A DNA stretch of 64,000 bases from Tetraselmis striata (lineage: Eukaryota > Chlorophyta > Chlorodendrophyceae > Chlorodendrales > Chlorodendraceae), in contig VCJN01000349.1 of assembly GCA_006384855.1 (NCBI GenBank), positions 62,001 through 126,000 of the forward strand. The letters run 5' to 3'. The translations under genes were made by a program, and so were the position numbers. Position 1 is the stretch's first letter. Each line of letters begins with the position of its first letter. Below are positions 24,472 through 35,069 of this stretch, one piece after another. The notes below the pieces were generated by a model. That model was not told where the DNA came from, searched no databases, and was given only the letters and a program-made list of their open reading frames with translations.

Positions 24472-26354
24472 ATGCCGGCAAAGGGATGGATAGCGAGTGT
24501 GTCGAAGGATGGCGTGTACACATGCAAGCACTGCCACGGCATCGTGACGGGTAGTAGTGAAAGGACGGCGCGAGAGCGGCACTTCCGGAAATACCCGAAC
24601 TGTAGCCACTCGTTGAAGCGTGCGGCTAAGTTGCGCCGCAAGGCCGCCTTATCACAAGGAGCAGCAGCAGGGGCGGCAGCAGCAGCAATAGCAACAGCAG
24701 CAACAAGCGCGGCAGCAGGAGTAGCTGCAGCCGTCGGAAACGGCCCGCCGGCGCCGGTCTCGGACGACGGCGGCTCGAAGGTGGACGATGTGACGGGCGT
24801 GGGGGAGGACCCCGTTGGCGAAGACGGTATGGACATCGACGCGCCTGCGTGGCCGCCGGCGGGCGTCGAACCCGCGATGAGGGCGTGATATGGAAAGGCG
24901 ATCCCGGCGACTTCTACATGAAGGTCATCGCCAAGAAGTTCCGGGGAGTATGGCACTACGGCGTGATAACCGGCGTCGTTACCGAGTGGGTGTTGGAGGA
25001 CTACGGCGGGGCGACCCAGTGGCGCGCTGTTTTCGAGGACGGTGACATTGTGGACCTTCTGCGTTCAGAGGTGAGTGGGCCCGGCCTGCGTGCTGGTGGC
25101 ACCACTCAACTGCGGTTGTATGGAATCACACGCACCCGCCCGGTCGGCGTGGCAGGTTGTGGAGGCTATGGCGGCTGCCCAGGAGCACCCCCCTGTGGAT
25201 GCGGACGGGGAGGCTCGCTTGGTAACCGTCCATCAAGGCGATGACTTGTCCAGTGAATCACGCACCTTGCCCGGCGTGCGTTCAACACAACCCGGCTGGC
25301 GGAGGCCAAGCAGAACACTGGCTGCCATGGCGTGTGCCATGTGCATGTGGTCCTGGGCTATGTCAGCATGATCAACCTCTTCCCCCTCGCGCCGTTCCAC
25401 CTGTTTTTTTTTGGCTTGGGAAGGGACTTCTGGAGGAAATTTGTCACCGTGCAGGGCCACATTGGATTCCGAGCTATGAAGCAGGAAGACCGGCGCCAGG
25501 CTTTAGTCCCGATACCCAGCAACTTTGAACGCGGGTTGCGCCCTTCGTTTGCAGTGTCCAAGAATCGAAAGGTAACCCCCCCCCCCCCCCCCCCCGGGCG
25601 TGGGCGTGGGCGTGGGCGTGGGCGTGGGCGTGGGCGTGACGGCATTCCCCTCCATGACTGCAGGGTCAGGCAAGGTGACGGTGCAGTCCGGCTGGGTCAT
25701 GGAGGACTGCTTGCACCACATGGAAACGTTTTCCATTCTTAACGCCGGTCCGCTGCTCGAGGAGGCCCGGGTGAAGGCGATCATGACCGAGAAGGAGCTT
25801 CGCGTCCCCAGGCGGTGCTTGGGCACATGTACAAGCGCATGCAAGGAGCTGCGTGGTTCGTCACGCGGTGGGGGTTGCAGAATGTGGTGACGGAGGAGGA
25901 CGGCCCCGAGCGCAAGGCGCAGGTGGACGCGCTCACTAGGGAGGGGAGGACTCGATACCCCGCGCGGCGCCAAGGCGCGGCGGCCGGGGCAGCGCGGCGC
26001 CAAGGCGCGGCGGCCGGGGCAGCGCGGCGCCAAGGCGCGGCGGCCGGGGCAGCGCGGCGCCAAGGCGCGGCGGCCGGGGCAGCGCGGCGCCAAGGCGCGG
26101 CGGCCGGGGCAGCGCGGCGCCAAGACAGCGCATACAGCGGAATCGGCGGAAAGGGATGCATTACAAGCTGTGGACGGCAGCCGCTGAAAACTATGCGGTC
26201 ATGCCGCAACAACCCCAGCACTGGCTTCTGGATACCTCTGATCTGGCTGACGGCGGCGGGCTGCGGGATGCAGGGCCGCATGACTGAGGTGGCGGTGCTG
26301 GTGAGCCCGCAGAGTCTGCATGCGGCGGAGGCGGCGCAGCCGCATAGGCACTAG
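24472..26354 (+). CDS. Hypothetical protein with BED-like zinc finger and Tudor-like domain, possibly transposon-derived
   Basis: The first part (24472-24888) starts MPAKGW and has a C-X2-C-H-C finger (YTCKHCH...RERHFRKYPNC) like a BED domain, then Ala-rich and acidic linkers. A second frame (about 24860-25070) has a Tudor-like fold pattern (GVWHYGVITG, WRAVFEDGD) and ends at a GTGAGT donor. Further exon candidates are 25156-25220, about 25245-25571 (VLGYVSMINLFPLAPFHLFFFG) and from 25664. Two changes of frame (about 24870 and 25825) are unresolved: introns or indels. The tail frame encodes an ARRQGAAAG-type decapeptide repeat. BED fingers are common in transposases and in genes domesticated from them. 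The overall function is unknown. Confidence 0.45.
25577..25640 (+). repeat. C run followed by GGGCGT hexamer repeat in an intron
   Basis: Directly after the donor GTAA at 25572 comes about 18 C, then about seven GGGCGT units up to about 25638. The intron ends CTGCAG at 25663. Confidence 0.85.
25962..26124 (+). repeat. 30-bp tandem repeat, five units plus part
   Basis: GCGCGGCGCCAAGGCGCGG plus CGGCCGGGGCA repeats with an exact 30-nt period and almost no divergence. In the open frame it encodes a 10-residue Ala/Arg/Gln/Gly unit. The near identity implies recent expansion. Confidence 0.93.
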
Positions 26355-26726
26355 ACAATGCTCTGAAGCGAGCCCCAATTGTCTGCCCAGCGCCTGCCCC
26401 AATGTAACGCACCAGCTTGGCAGCAATTGGCAGCTCTTTTGCCCCCCCCCCCCCCTCCACCCCACAGACACACTACCAATACCAGTTTCTCATCCCGGCG
26501 GGCAGTTGATGCGTATACCCAGGCTTGTGCGTACGCGGTGCGGGGGGGGGGGGGGGGGGGGGATCACTATAGCTAAGCTAGTGATGTGAGATATGAGTGC
26601 AGCAACAGATATTGTGCAAGATATAATACGATGGCATGCAAGCGGGTCCCCGCTCTTCCACAATCATTGGCCCTGCTCCCTCTTGCCCCGCCCCCGGTGC
26701 CCTTTAGCTGCTCTCAGCATCCCGAG
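26355..26726. other. Intergenic with C run (about 26443-26456) and G run (about 26541-26562)
   Basis: No gene is supported. Confidence 0.4.
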
Positions 26727-27034
26727 TGGGATGGGCGGGGCAGCGGTTGCTACCGAGTGAGGCGTAGCATCGTTTGCAGTAGCAACGCAGCCTTTCCGGT
26801 GTGACGCCGCCTGGATGTAACCCAGCAGTACGCGCAAAGTGCAAGTGCAAGCTGCTGATGGCGGGGATCCCGCGCGGGGGGGGGGGGGGGGGGGGGGCAG
26901 CGGCTGTGGGATAGGCGCGGCAGCGGTTGCTACAGAGTGAGGCGTCGCATTGTTTGCAATAGCAACGCAGCCTTTCCGGTTGCATAGTGTGACGCAGCCT
27001 GGATGTAACCCAGCAGTACGCGCAAAGTGCAAGT
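26727..27034 (+). repeat. Two tandem copies of a ~125-bp sequence separated by a G run
   Basis: Copy 1 (about 26727-26851) and copy 2 (about 26907-27034) share GCAGCGGTTGCTAC, TAGCAACGCAGCCTTTCCGG and GATGTAACCCAGCAGTACGC. Copy 2 has a few extra bases. Each unit contains an inverted pair, GTTGCTA and TAGCAAC. A run of about 22 G (26876-26897) lies between. Confidence 0.88.
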
Positions 27035-27077
27035 GTTACACGTCCGTGTGCCCCACCCAATGACATTGCGCCCGACC

Positions 27078-27806
27078 TCACTGACGGCATGTCTCGCTCT
27101 CCTTCAGCTCCTGGGCCGTCCGCCGCCTCACCCTGCGCACCCTACCAGCCGCGCGTGCCTTCTCGGAAGCCTCACACACGGCGGCGCGAGTCGCGTCGTG
27201 GAACGCGTCCCTGACATGGCGGAACTCCGCCCTCTTGGTGGCCGTGGTCGGGCAGGGGACTGCCCGCTGATGGGTCGCCATGCATGGGTACTTGGGGCCG
27301 CACAAAGCCGGGGTGCCGTCGCAGCAACACTCCCAGTCCGTCCGTTGGCCGCAGTCCACGCATGACGGGCGTCCGGCCAGGACACGCACATGATAGTGCA
27401 TGTGGCCGCCTCCCGCCACTGCTCGTAGTGCTCCGGTCAACATGGCGACGAGCAAGTCGGCATGTCCCGCAGGTGGCTGCGGGGCGGGTGGCGCGAGCGC
27501 AGCCTCGCTCGCCTCGACAACCCCCTCAGCCCGATCAGTCGCCTCGACCACGGCCTCCTCCGCCTCCTGACGCGGCGCACCAGGCGCATCATCGTCGCCT
27601 GGCAGGGCGTCCCCCCCCGCAACGGCGCCGTCGGCGGTGGCCGACGCCGTCGTGGCGGGGTGTTGTGAGGAGGTGGCCCTAGACATAGGTGGGGCCGGCA
27701 CCGCCATGTGTTGCTCCACATGCGGTGCGGTTCCTGACGCGACAGCTCCGTCGCACCAGTACCGGCGCCGGCACCCCACGCACGCCTGCTGGGCTTACCA
27801 CCAACC
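27078..27806 (-). CDS. Protein with piggyBac-like C-terminal cysteine-rich domain (partial)
   Basis: The open frame ends at 27078 and can be extended upstream to an acceptor near 27793 (CCAGCAG). An Ala/acidic linker precedes MHYHVRVLAGRPSCVDCG, then WECCCDGTPALCG, then YPCMATHQ. The order C-X2-C, Cys pair, LC-like, C and H resembles the cysteine-rich DNA-binding domain at the end of piggyBac transposases and their domesticated relatives. A basic tail (RVRRVRRRT) follows. The DDD catalytic domain is not visible here. It could be a domesticated end domain, a transposon remnant or an unrelated zinc protein. Confidence 0.4.
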
Positions 27807-28284
27807 GGCATGTTTTTTGGGAGGCGGTTCATCCGCGTCGGAGGTGAGCGGCGGTGCCTGTGTGGGTGTGGATACTGCCCGGCCATTAGGGCTCCCGCCG
27901 CCTGTCGCTCCGCCGACCCACGCCGCGGCGTGTGCTGCGCCCCGCATAGTCGCCTCGAATATAATATACATGACGCGGGGATGGGGGGGGATTCGTGCGT
28001 TTCGTATGTCGGCGGAAAGGCGTGCGAAGCTGCGGCTGGCGAAGGTGGTGGAAGTAAGCGTGGCGGCGTCGGCGGCGTATTACCGTGCGTGCATGCGTGC
28101 GCAACCCCGCGGCAGCAAGCGCCGGACTCGGCGTGTGCCAGCGGCAGAGCTGCGAAGCCATGGACACGGTACGGGATGCCAAGTCTGGCTAAGCAACTGC
28201 CGAGGCTGGCGGCTTAACCCCCATGTCCGGCGGTTGAGGGACGGAAAGTGCGTAGAAGTTGATCGGGAAAAAGCGGGCATATAA
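27807..28284 (+). other. Unassigned stretch with open frames on + strand
   Basis: A + frame ending 28284 contains a basic segment (MSAERRAKLRLAKVVEVSV, then RGSKRRTRRVPAAELRSHG). It overlaps the presumed 5' part of the minus-strand gene. I cannot tell whether it is coding. Confidence 0.25.
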
Positions 28285-28689
28285 GCCTGGCTGTGCTAGG
28301 TTCCTATTAAGTAATGGCGGTTTGTGCTAAGTAATTCTTAGGGGTAGACCATGCAGCGCAGGTAGGGGGCGGTATAAATGAGGCCGGGCACATATACTGC
28401 TCCACGAAACGACACTATCGCACGTGTAGTTGAATAGACCCCCCCCCCCCCCCCCCCCCCCCGCCGGGTCGGCCCGCCGGGTCGGCCCGCCGACCCGCCA
28501 CGGCATGTAATATTTGTCATGCATCGCCGGGGTATGTGTGAGTGGATGCCCCGCCGCCACATCCCCCCCCCCACCCCCCCCCCCCCCCCATTTACACTTG
28601 TGCACTCATTAAGTTTGGGCTGGTTTCGGAGCAGTACATGTACGTATGTATATACATACAATGGAACGTAGGACCTGCGCGGAAAGAGG
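28285..28689. other. Intergenic with two long C tracts
   Basis: C runs lie at about 28439-28461 and 28562-28589, with a small CGGGTCGGCC duplication between them. No gene is seen. Confidence 0.45.
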
Positions 28690-29850
28690 GGGGGCTGGCG
28701 GAGTGCGTTGGGGGTGCGTAGAGTAGCGTGTTGGTGAGATTCGGGGTGCATCGGACGCCGGATGCCCATCCACCCAGCGTAAAAGACGCCTACGTAATAT
28801 TCACACTATATATATTCACACGCAAATGTGTGAAAACCGGACATTCCGTGCCGGATGGGTGGGAATACGGCGTCCGATGCAGCCAAAACCCCAGCAACAC
28901 GCTATTCTGTGCACCGCCAATGCACTCCGCCAGCACCGCCTCATTCTCTGTCGATTTCGAAAACGCCTTCACATTACCCACCGCTAATTGCAATTGCCAC
29001 CGTGTAATGTTGTCACGATGTGCGCACACAACAACACTTACTACCGGTTCCGACGCGGATGGAGGCGAGGCTTGCGGAGTGCGTTGGGGGTGCGTAGAGT
29101 AGCGTGCTGCAAATAATTGGGGTGCATCGGACGCCGGATGCCCACCCACCCGGCGTAAAAGACGCGGAATATTCACACTTTATTAACACACAAATGTGTG
29201 AAAACCGGACATTCCGTGCCGGATGGGTGGGAATACGGCGTCCGATGCAGCCAAAACCCCAGCAACACGCTATTCTGTGCACCGCCAATGCACTCCGCCA
29301 GCACCGCCACATTCTCTGTCGATTTCGAAAACGCCTTCACATTGTCCACCGCTAATTGCAATTGCCACCGTGTAATGTTGTCACGATGTGCGCACACAAC
29401 AACACTTACTACCGGTTCCGACGCGGATGGAGGCGAGGCTTGCGGAGTGCGTTGGGGGTGCGCAGAGTAGCGTGCTGCAAATAATTGGGGTGCATCGGGC
29501 GCCGGATGCCCATCCACCCGGCGTAAAAGACGCGTAATATTCCCACTGCTTCATTAACACACAAATGTGTAAAAACCGGACATTCCGTGCCGGATGGGTG
29601 GGAATACGGCGTCCGATGCAGCCAAAACCCCAGCAACACGCTATTCTGTGCACCGCCAATGCACTCCGCCAGCACCGCCTCATTCTCTGTCGATTTCGAA
29701 AACGCCTTCACATTATCCACCGCTAATAATTGCAATTGCCACCGTGTAATGTTGTCACGATGTGCGCACACAACAACACTTACTACCGGTTCCGACGCGG
29801 ATGGAGGCGAGGCTTGCGGAGTGCACTTGCGGTGCACAGACTAGCGGGAG
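28690..29850. repeat. Tandem array of three ~370-bp units
   Basis: Unit landmarks GGGGTGCATCGGACGCCGG at 28743, 29119 and 29487 give periods of 376 and 368. Each unit has an internal inverted pair (GCATCGGACGCC and GGCGTCCGATGC) bracketing an AT-rich TATATTCACA-type segment and AATGTGTGAAAACCGG. Each unit also carries the same open frame on the - strand (29176-28790, 29517-29173, 29837-29409). Divergence among units is a few per cent. Confidence 0.92.
28790..29837 (-). CDS. Hypothetical ORF repeated in each ~370-bp unit
   Basis: The three frames of 114-142 residues share a core SEPVVSVVVCAHRDNITRWQ, then NVKAFSKSTEN and AQNSVLLGFWLHRTP. Unit 3 has a 3-nt insertion inside the core that keeps the frame, and substitutions are mild. 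No family is recognised. It may be a fragment of an amplified gene or an unconstrained open frame in young repeats. Confidence 0.3.
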
Positions 29851-29937
29851 ACAAGACCCATTGTCGCTTATTTACAAGCACGGGCGGTGCTGCCAGACCT
29901 GATCGTCTACGGCCGATATAATATTCACACTATATTA

Positions 29938-29996
29938 ACATCGGTGCACACCGCCGCACACCGCCGCACACCGCCGCACACCGCCGCACAACGGTG
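29938..29996 (+). repeat. 10-bp tandem repeat (CACACCGCCG)n
   Basis: Four to five copies of ACCGCCGCAC, between CGGTGCACACC and CAACGGTGCG. It is a simple microsatellite. Confidence 0.9.
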
Positions 29997-30126
29997 CGCG
30001 CGCACATTTGTCGCACACATTATCCCGGATTCACTCGCCGTATCCATTACGCCGTGCTACTTCAACAATAAACATTGCGAAATTACACCGACACAATGCC
30101 GCACCGACTAGCTCTTGACAATACGT

Positions 30127-30136
30127 GCATATAAAT
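30127..30136 (+). promoter_or_regulatory. Possible TATA box
   Basis: CATATAAATAG lies upstream of the small genes that follow. It is suggestive by sequence only. Confidence 0.35.
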
Positions 30137-30283
30137 AGTAGTGGCGCGCTGCTCCTCGCCTCCAATGTGTCGTTGACTGCTGCGGAAGGCGGTCGTCGAC
30201 TGGGTGTCAGTTTCTCCACCTCGGCCGCCCCCCCCCCCCCCCCCCCGCCCCCCCCCCCCCCCCCCCTTCACCGCTCACAGCGC

Positions 30284-30573
30284 CATGGCCGACCTCGCCC
30301 CCCCGGGCAAAAGTGGGCGGCGAGCCTTGTTGTCTCGCGTGTCCGCGCCGCCGGCATCGAGGAGGACGAGAAAGACATGAGGAAACCCGTGACAAGGTGG
30401 GCGCGCAACAAAACACTCCATCCTCCGCATTAGCACGCACCCACTCGTGGCTAACTTGTGCCGCGCGCAGGTTCGTCCGGGAGCGCCGTAAGGCCCACCT
30501 CAACGCCAAGGCTTCCACAGTGCCAGCGGCGCAACTCGTGGTGGCCGAGGAGGCCGCATCCTCAGCCGCTTAA
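30284..30573 (+). CDS. Small hypothetical spliced gene
   Basis: An intron (30398-30470, GTGGGC to GCGCAG) joins a frame ending EEDEKDMRKPVTR to RFVRERRKAHLNAKAST and AAQLVVAEEAASSAA (stop 30571-30573). The ATG at 30284 (MADLAPPGKSG) is in a different frame, so the true start is either an internal Met at 30379 or upstream with a frame change. A very long C tract (30227-30266) precedes it. No family is recognised. Confidence 0.3.
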
Positions 30574-30645
30574 AGGCGAAACGATTGTGGCTTGTTGTGG
30601 GTGTCTGGGCACAGGGGGCGTCCCGACGCGAAGGTAAGGAAGCTC

Positions 30646-30873
30646 ATGGCGGCGTCGTCGACGGCACAGCCTCCCGGGGTGGTGAAGACACTGACGGATG
30701 ACAAGAAGCGGAAGAGGCCAGTGAAGAAACGCCGAGGTAAGAAACTGACGGTCGCGGAGTCGGAGGCGGAGTCGGAGGCGCAGGCGGAGGCGGAGGCGGA
30801 GGCGGAGGCGGAGGCAGCGAGATCGTCGAAGCGGAGGGTCCCCCGGGCACGCAAGAACAAGAACAAGCAGTAG
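30646..30873 (+). CDS. Small Lys-rich hypothetical nuclear protein
   Basis: The start MAASSTAQPPGVVKTL is followed by two strongly basic clusters (KKRKRPVKKRRGKK and KRRVPRARKNKNKQ) around an ESEAESEAQAEAEAEAEAEA repeat made by a GAGGCG tandem. It would be nuclear if expressed. It could also be the last exon of the gene ending at 30573. Confidence 0.3.
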   Translation: MAASSTAQPPGVVKTLTDDKKRKRPVKKRRGKKLTVAESEAESEAQAEAEAEAEAEAARSSKRRVPRARKNKNKQ

Positions 30874-31547
30874 CCCCCGCCCCCTTTACCCCCCCCCCCC
30901 CCCCCAGGCGGGAGCGGCTGGCGGCGAGGGGGGGCGGGGGGGGGCGGGGCGGGCGTGGTCCCCCCGCCCCCGCACCCCCCCCCCCCCCCCCCCGGGCCAC
31001 ATTCCCCGATGGCAGCTGTCGCGAATATTGTAATTCAATCATTCTTCGGCAAACCGCTGCCTGCCCCCGCCCTCCCCCTCGCGAATATTTATGTAACGTG
31101 AGCACTCTTTGGCAAAACATGGCAGCCAAACCGCCCATCTGATGACCTTTGATCGGACGGCTGGCAGGCCCGTTCAGCAGTACTAGCTATAATGTACACA
31201 AATTCCCCAGTGTTACCAAATACGTACGGCTGCGATTTGCGCTCCCATGTACTAATAGTCGTAGTTATCCACAGGACGACTAGGGTTCGTACTAGATACC
31301 CGGTACCGGCGTAATAAATATATCGCGTACTACCCGGTACTACACGGACAACCTTGTACCTTGTACGTCAGTGCCATGTACGCTTCACCGGGCTGGTACG
31401 ACTACCAGAATGATGACAAAAAGGATTTATCGCCCGCCGGCAATAACGCCGGATGTACTCGCACGTAACTGGATGGACGTGCCGCCACCAGCAGCAGCCT
31501 TCACGGATAAATAATAGTCGCTAGTAGTAGTGCTTCGTCACCTGTAT
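30874..31547. other. Intergenic with C and G tracts
   Basis: C tracts lie at about 30888-30905 and 30974-30993. A TCGCGAATATT block occurs twice (near 31017 and 31078), each time before a short TGTAA- or TTCAATCA-like segment. No gene is seen. Confidence 0.4.
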
Positions 31548-31569
31548 GTCACATCTGAATCTCACAGTG
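31548..31569 (+). repeat. Array terminus (reverse complement of 23864-23885)
   Basis: GTCACATCTGAATCTCACAG starts this 22-nt block, which is the exact inverse of the terminus at the right end of the first minisatellite. CTTCGTCACC upstream of it also resembles the inverse of the outer flank near 23900. Confidence 0.75.
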
Positions 31570-31830
31570 CATGGTGCAGTGACGGCCCGTTGGCACCGAC
31601 TAGTTGCGTGGGCTGCGGAGGCGACCGGGTCACATGTTGCATTGACGGCATGACGGCGCCGACCAGCGGCGTGCGCAGGCCGAGGATGATGAGGCAACCA
31701 TGGGAGCAGCCACATGATGCAGGGGCGGCCTAATGGCTCCGACTAGCGCAGGTGCCCGGAGGCGGAATACAGTGGTGGCCAATCGGCGCCGACCAGCTAT
31801 GTTCTTGGAGCTGCGAGGGGCGGCCCGGTT
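31570..31830. repeat. Second, shorter array of the same minisatellite
   Basis: About four units in the same orientation as 22760-23863 (for example GGCGCCGACCAGC followed by GTGCGCAGGCCG). They are more diverged, and the right-hand end is eroded. Confidence 0.75.
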
Positions 31831-31914
31831 GTGGCGCGGAGTAGCGTGTTGAAGCCGACTACTACCAGCACATGTACTTGGTACTACTTGTACTTACTTA
31901 CAACATGCATAAAC

Positions 31915-32595
31915 CAGGGTTGTGCCAAACTCGCATCGGCCGACTTCGGTTCGGACCGAACTGAATTCACGGAGTTTGGCCGAATACAGTCGGACCGAAC
32001 TGAACCGCAATTCGGACTGAACTCCAGTTCGTCGGACCGAACCGAACAACTGAACTGTCCGACCTGCCCGAACCGAGCTGATTTCAGTCCGAACTACCAC
32101 GAACTACCACCGAACTTCGGTCTAAATATGCCTACAACTGGTTGATACAGTGAGTAAAATGCAGTGGCAATATGTGGGCAACAATTTGGTGTCGTTATAT
32201 GTCTCCGTGACCTCATCGCCGCGTTTATGAGATGTGATGGCCGGCGACTCCATATCAAGTTAACAGTGAACATGGTTTCGGTCTCATATATTGGGTGTTG
32301 GAGTGTGGAAGTGATGTCTGCTGAACAGTTGGATGGCGGCCGGTGCACCAATTGTTGCACCTTATTATCTGGAGGAGTTATGGGGCGTGCGCGGCAAATT
32401 TCTCGCCGTAGAGTACCTTATCTCCACGGACGAAGGTTGAGGTAACTCTTTGGGTTATATCTGTTGAGTTACGGTGTAGTTCGGAGACCCCTAGTTCGAG
32501 GCAGTTCAGTCCAAAATGAATTCGGGGGGTTCATTTCGGTTTCGGCCCGAACTCCCGAAGTACCCCGAAGTGAATTGAGTTCGGCACAACCTTGG
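31915..32595. mobile_element. Short hAT-like non-autonomous element
   Basis: The ends are CAGGGTTGTGCCAAACTCG at left and the inverse of CAAGGTTGTGCCGAACTC at right. They are flanked by a degenerate 8-bp duplication (GCATAAAC / GTATAACC). Both subterminal regions are packed with TCGGACCGAACTGAA-like motifs in both orientations, as in many hAT elements. There is no transposase. The 681-bp length fits a MITE. Confidence 0.6.
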
Positions 32596-32602
32596 TATAA
32601 CC

Positions 32603-33351
32603 AGGGTTGCGCGGAAGTCGGATTCTGATATTTTCGATCCGTCGGAACGGAATTCCGGCAGTTACGGCAGAATTCCGCAGATATCCCTTCCGGCGGAATT
32701 CCGCCGGAATTCCGTTCCGTCCTCCACACGGAACGGAATCCCGGGCCGAAAATTCCGCCGGAACACCCCGGAACTTCCGTCTGCTTCAACCCAGACTGTC
32801 ATAGCATGCTTTAAAAAGTTCCCATTCATCAATGAAACCGATATTTTGACTTCTGTACTCAGCAATGAATATTAGATGACCGGCCGCCACGCAGGAATTC
32901 GATCAAGAAATAGATTTTTGGACCCTTGATGATTATTATATTATTGTAGGTATTGCTCCTGACTTCTCACTTAATGTGCAGAACCTTGCATACTAATGGC
33001 AAGAGGGCACAGCAATAAAACATGCACATTAATGGCAACCTAGCAATGGCACATGCAGGAAGAGTACGCGGCATATGAGTCACAGAGATGCCATCATACA
33101 CATAGTAACGATGGAGGTGTGGCCCATCACGTAGTGCGTGCAAAGCGAGCGGAGACTGGTGCAATTGGGTGGCAGCCTAGCAACAACAACGCATATTTAG
33201 AGCATGGCAAGATATGCATGGAAAGGGCTCAATCCCTTTTAACAATGAAAATTCATATTTGCTATCTAAAGACCCCTAATTGACCCTCCCGCTTTGCTAG
33301 CAAGCATTGCCAGTCGTGTACTCGTCGATGTTGATGTCACCTTGCTGTCTT

Positions 33352-33396
<45 letters not shown>

Positions 33397-35056
33397 TATA
33401 TATTGTCAGCACTGTGATGATATCACTCAGCTGCGCTCTCCCAAAGATCATCGACATAGTGCTCATACCCATGGAAAGCTGAAGTCGTCGCTAGGATCAT
33501 CGCACTCCACGAAGGCGACCATTGACGCAACCATTTGCGCCTCGGTCTTGATCTTGGTCTCCGCAGCCAAGTTGGCGGAGTAGGTATCTTTGCCATAAGC
33601 GGTCTGCACTATGCTTGCCACCTCTGCGATCAAATCCAGATTCTTCTGGATGAACATATGGGTGCTCGTGTTGTTCTCAACTCCCATCTTGTCACGGAGG
33701 GGCTGTCTCAGTGACCAGACCAACAAGCGAGAAGATGCGCTCGCACTCGATCCGATTGGTAGGGATGCCTAGCACCATACGCGCCAGCTCCGCAATCAGA
33801 GGAAATTGATGATGATAATCACGTCACCATGTCAAGACATCACACTCACCGCTAGGGGTGAGGGCGCCCGGGCAGGTCCGAAAGGCACCCATCTCTCGCT
33901 TGACGAGGGCAAGCTTGTGTTGTGCTACGGCCGCTTTTATCTGTCGGCACCTCAGGGGCCCACCGGTGGATGTCGTTGTCGAAGGCAGACATCTCGTCGT
34001 TTTCATCAACGCGATAGGGAAGCGAGGATGCAGCGGGCTTGTTTTCGACGCGTAGCAAAGCAGACATGCGATTTTCACCTACCCGCTCAAACTTGCCATC
34101 GTCATCTTCAGCGCCATCATCGGCAGAGAGCATGACGTTCGGAACAAAGAAAGTCCACATGGCGTATAAAGGCCTTTGGGCTGTGCCTTAAGTGCACTCA
34201 GATTGCGGGTAAGCACGCGCGTGCAGTGACTCGAGGGCTCAATAGGATCATCCTTGCCATTGAGCTCAACGCTAGCATTCGGTTCCGTTCTGGCGGACCG
34301 GTCATGATGAGTGTGGGCGTCGGGCTCAGCCTAGGCGGCGACCTCCCCAGCATGCATGCATGCGGTTGCTGCTCGACAACAACATGATTCGACTCATCGG
34401 AGACGATGTAGAACTCTGCGTCCTCCGGATCAGCAAGCACGACGCTTGCCTCCTCAGCCTCCGGCATGTCGTTGGGGTCATTTAGCTCAGGGTAAGGGAC
34501 CGGTGTAGGGGTGGAGTGTGTGCGAACCTATCATCGGAGTGCCGGAGCGTACCCGTTCTAAGCATCACGCGCATCATCATCATGCCGCACGGCTCGTACA
34601 TGCATCGGGACGATGGGGCCGCCGCTTGTGGCCTACAATATACGGGACTAATTGTTCGGACTACTACGGGCGGATAATGATTATCCATCGACTACTCGTC
34701 GATGCTCAACATCACTTGCTGACGACAATTGAATTTAAATTTCGAAATTCATACCTCAGTATAAAATGTTCGTGTATTAATTTCAGCTAGGCCATTGTAC
34801 GTCCAATGAATCGACAATCTCAAGTGCCCGGTACGTCCACCTGCTGGGGTTCGCCGGTTCATTTCTCGACGGCGTTGTACTATACGTTAGAATGAGAAAG
34901 CTATCCTTGAGCTTTCCGGGCAAGAATGAATTTATGTAGAGGGACTTCTGCCCATGCACTTCCGGCTCATTTTTGAGATTCTTCCGTTCCGCCGGAAGTA
35001 TTTCCGTTCCGCCGGAAATGCCGGAACGGAAGTGACTACTTCCGCGTGCAACCCTG
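32603..35056 (-). mobile_element. hAT transposon with decayed transposase
   Basis: The ends are CAGGGTTGCGCGGAAG at 32603 and its near-inverse ending 35056 (GCACGCGGAAG variant). Subterminal arrays of TTCCGNCGGAA-type motifs lie at both ends (32640-32780 and 34960-35040). The left end directly abuts the right end of the shorter hAT-like element. An (AT)n tract lies at about 33351-33401. The interior encodes pieces of a hAT transposase on the - strand. Confidence 0.65.
33463..34467 (-). pseudogene. hAT transposase remnant (C-terminal dimerisation region)
   Basis: On the - strand near 33800-33720, a LIAELARMVLGIPTNRIECE sequence followed by RIFSLVG matches the hAT dimerisation motif (LARxxLxIPxxxxxxERxFSxxG). 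It runs, after a frame change and a stop, into the frame ending 33463, which holds RDKMGVENNTSTHMFIQKN. Upstream frames at 34160-33852 and 34467-34198 (PEDAEFYIVSDESNH) probably come from the same protein. At least three disruptions make it non-functional. Confidence 0.6.
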
Positions 35057-35069
35057 GTTTTAAAAACAC

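Noticed and set aside
25595-25640. GGGCGT repeats as telomere-like sequence
   Set aside because: Internal, only about seven units, inside an intron and not a known telomere motif.
29938-29996. Regular short repeats resembling a CRISPR array
   Set aside because: The unit is 10 bp with no unique spacers. It is a microsatellite in eukaryotic DNA.
33351-33401. (AT)n tract as a promoter or origin
   Set aside because: It is a simple dinucleotide microsatellite inside a dead hAT element.
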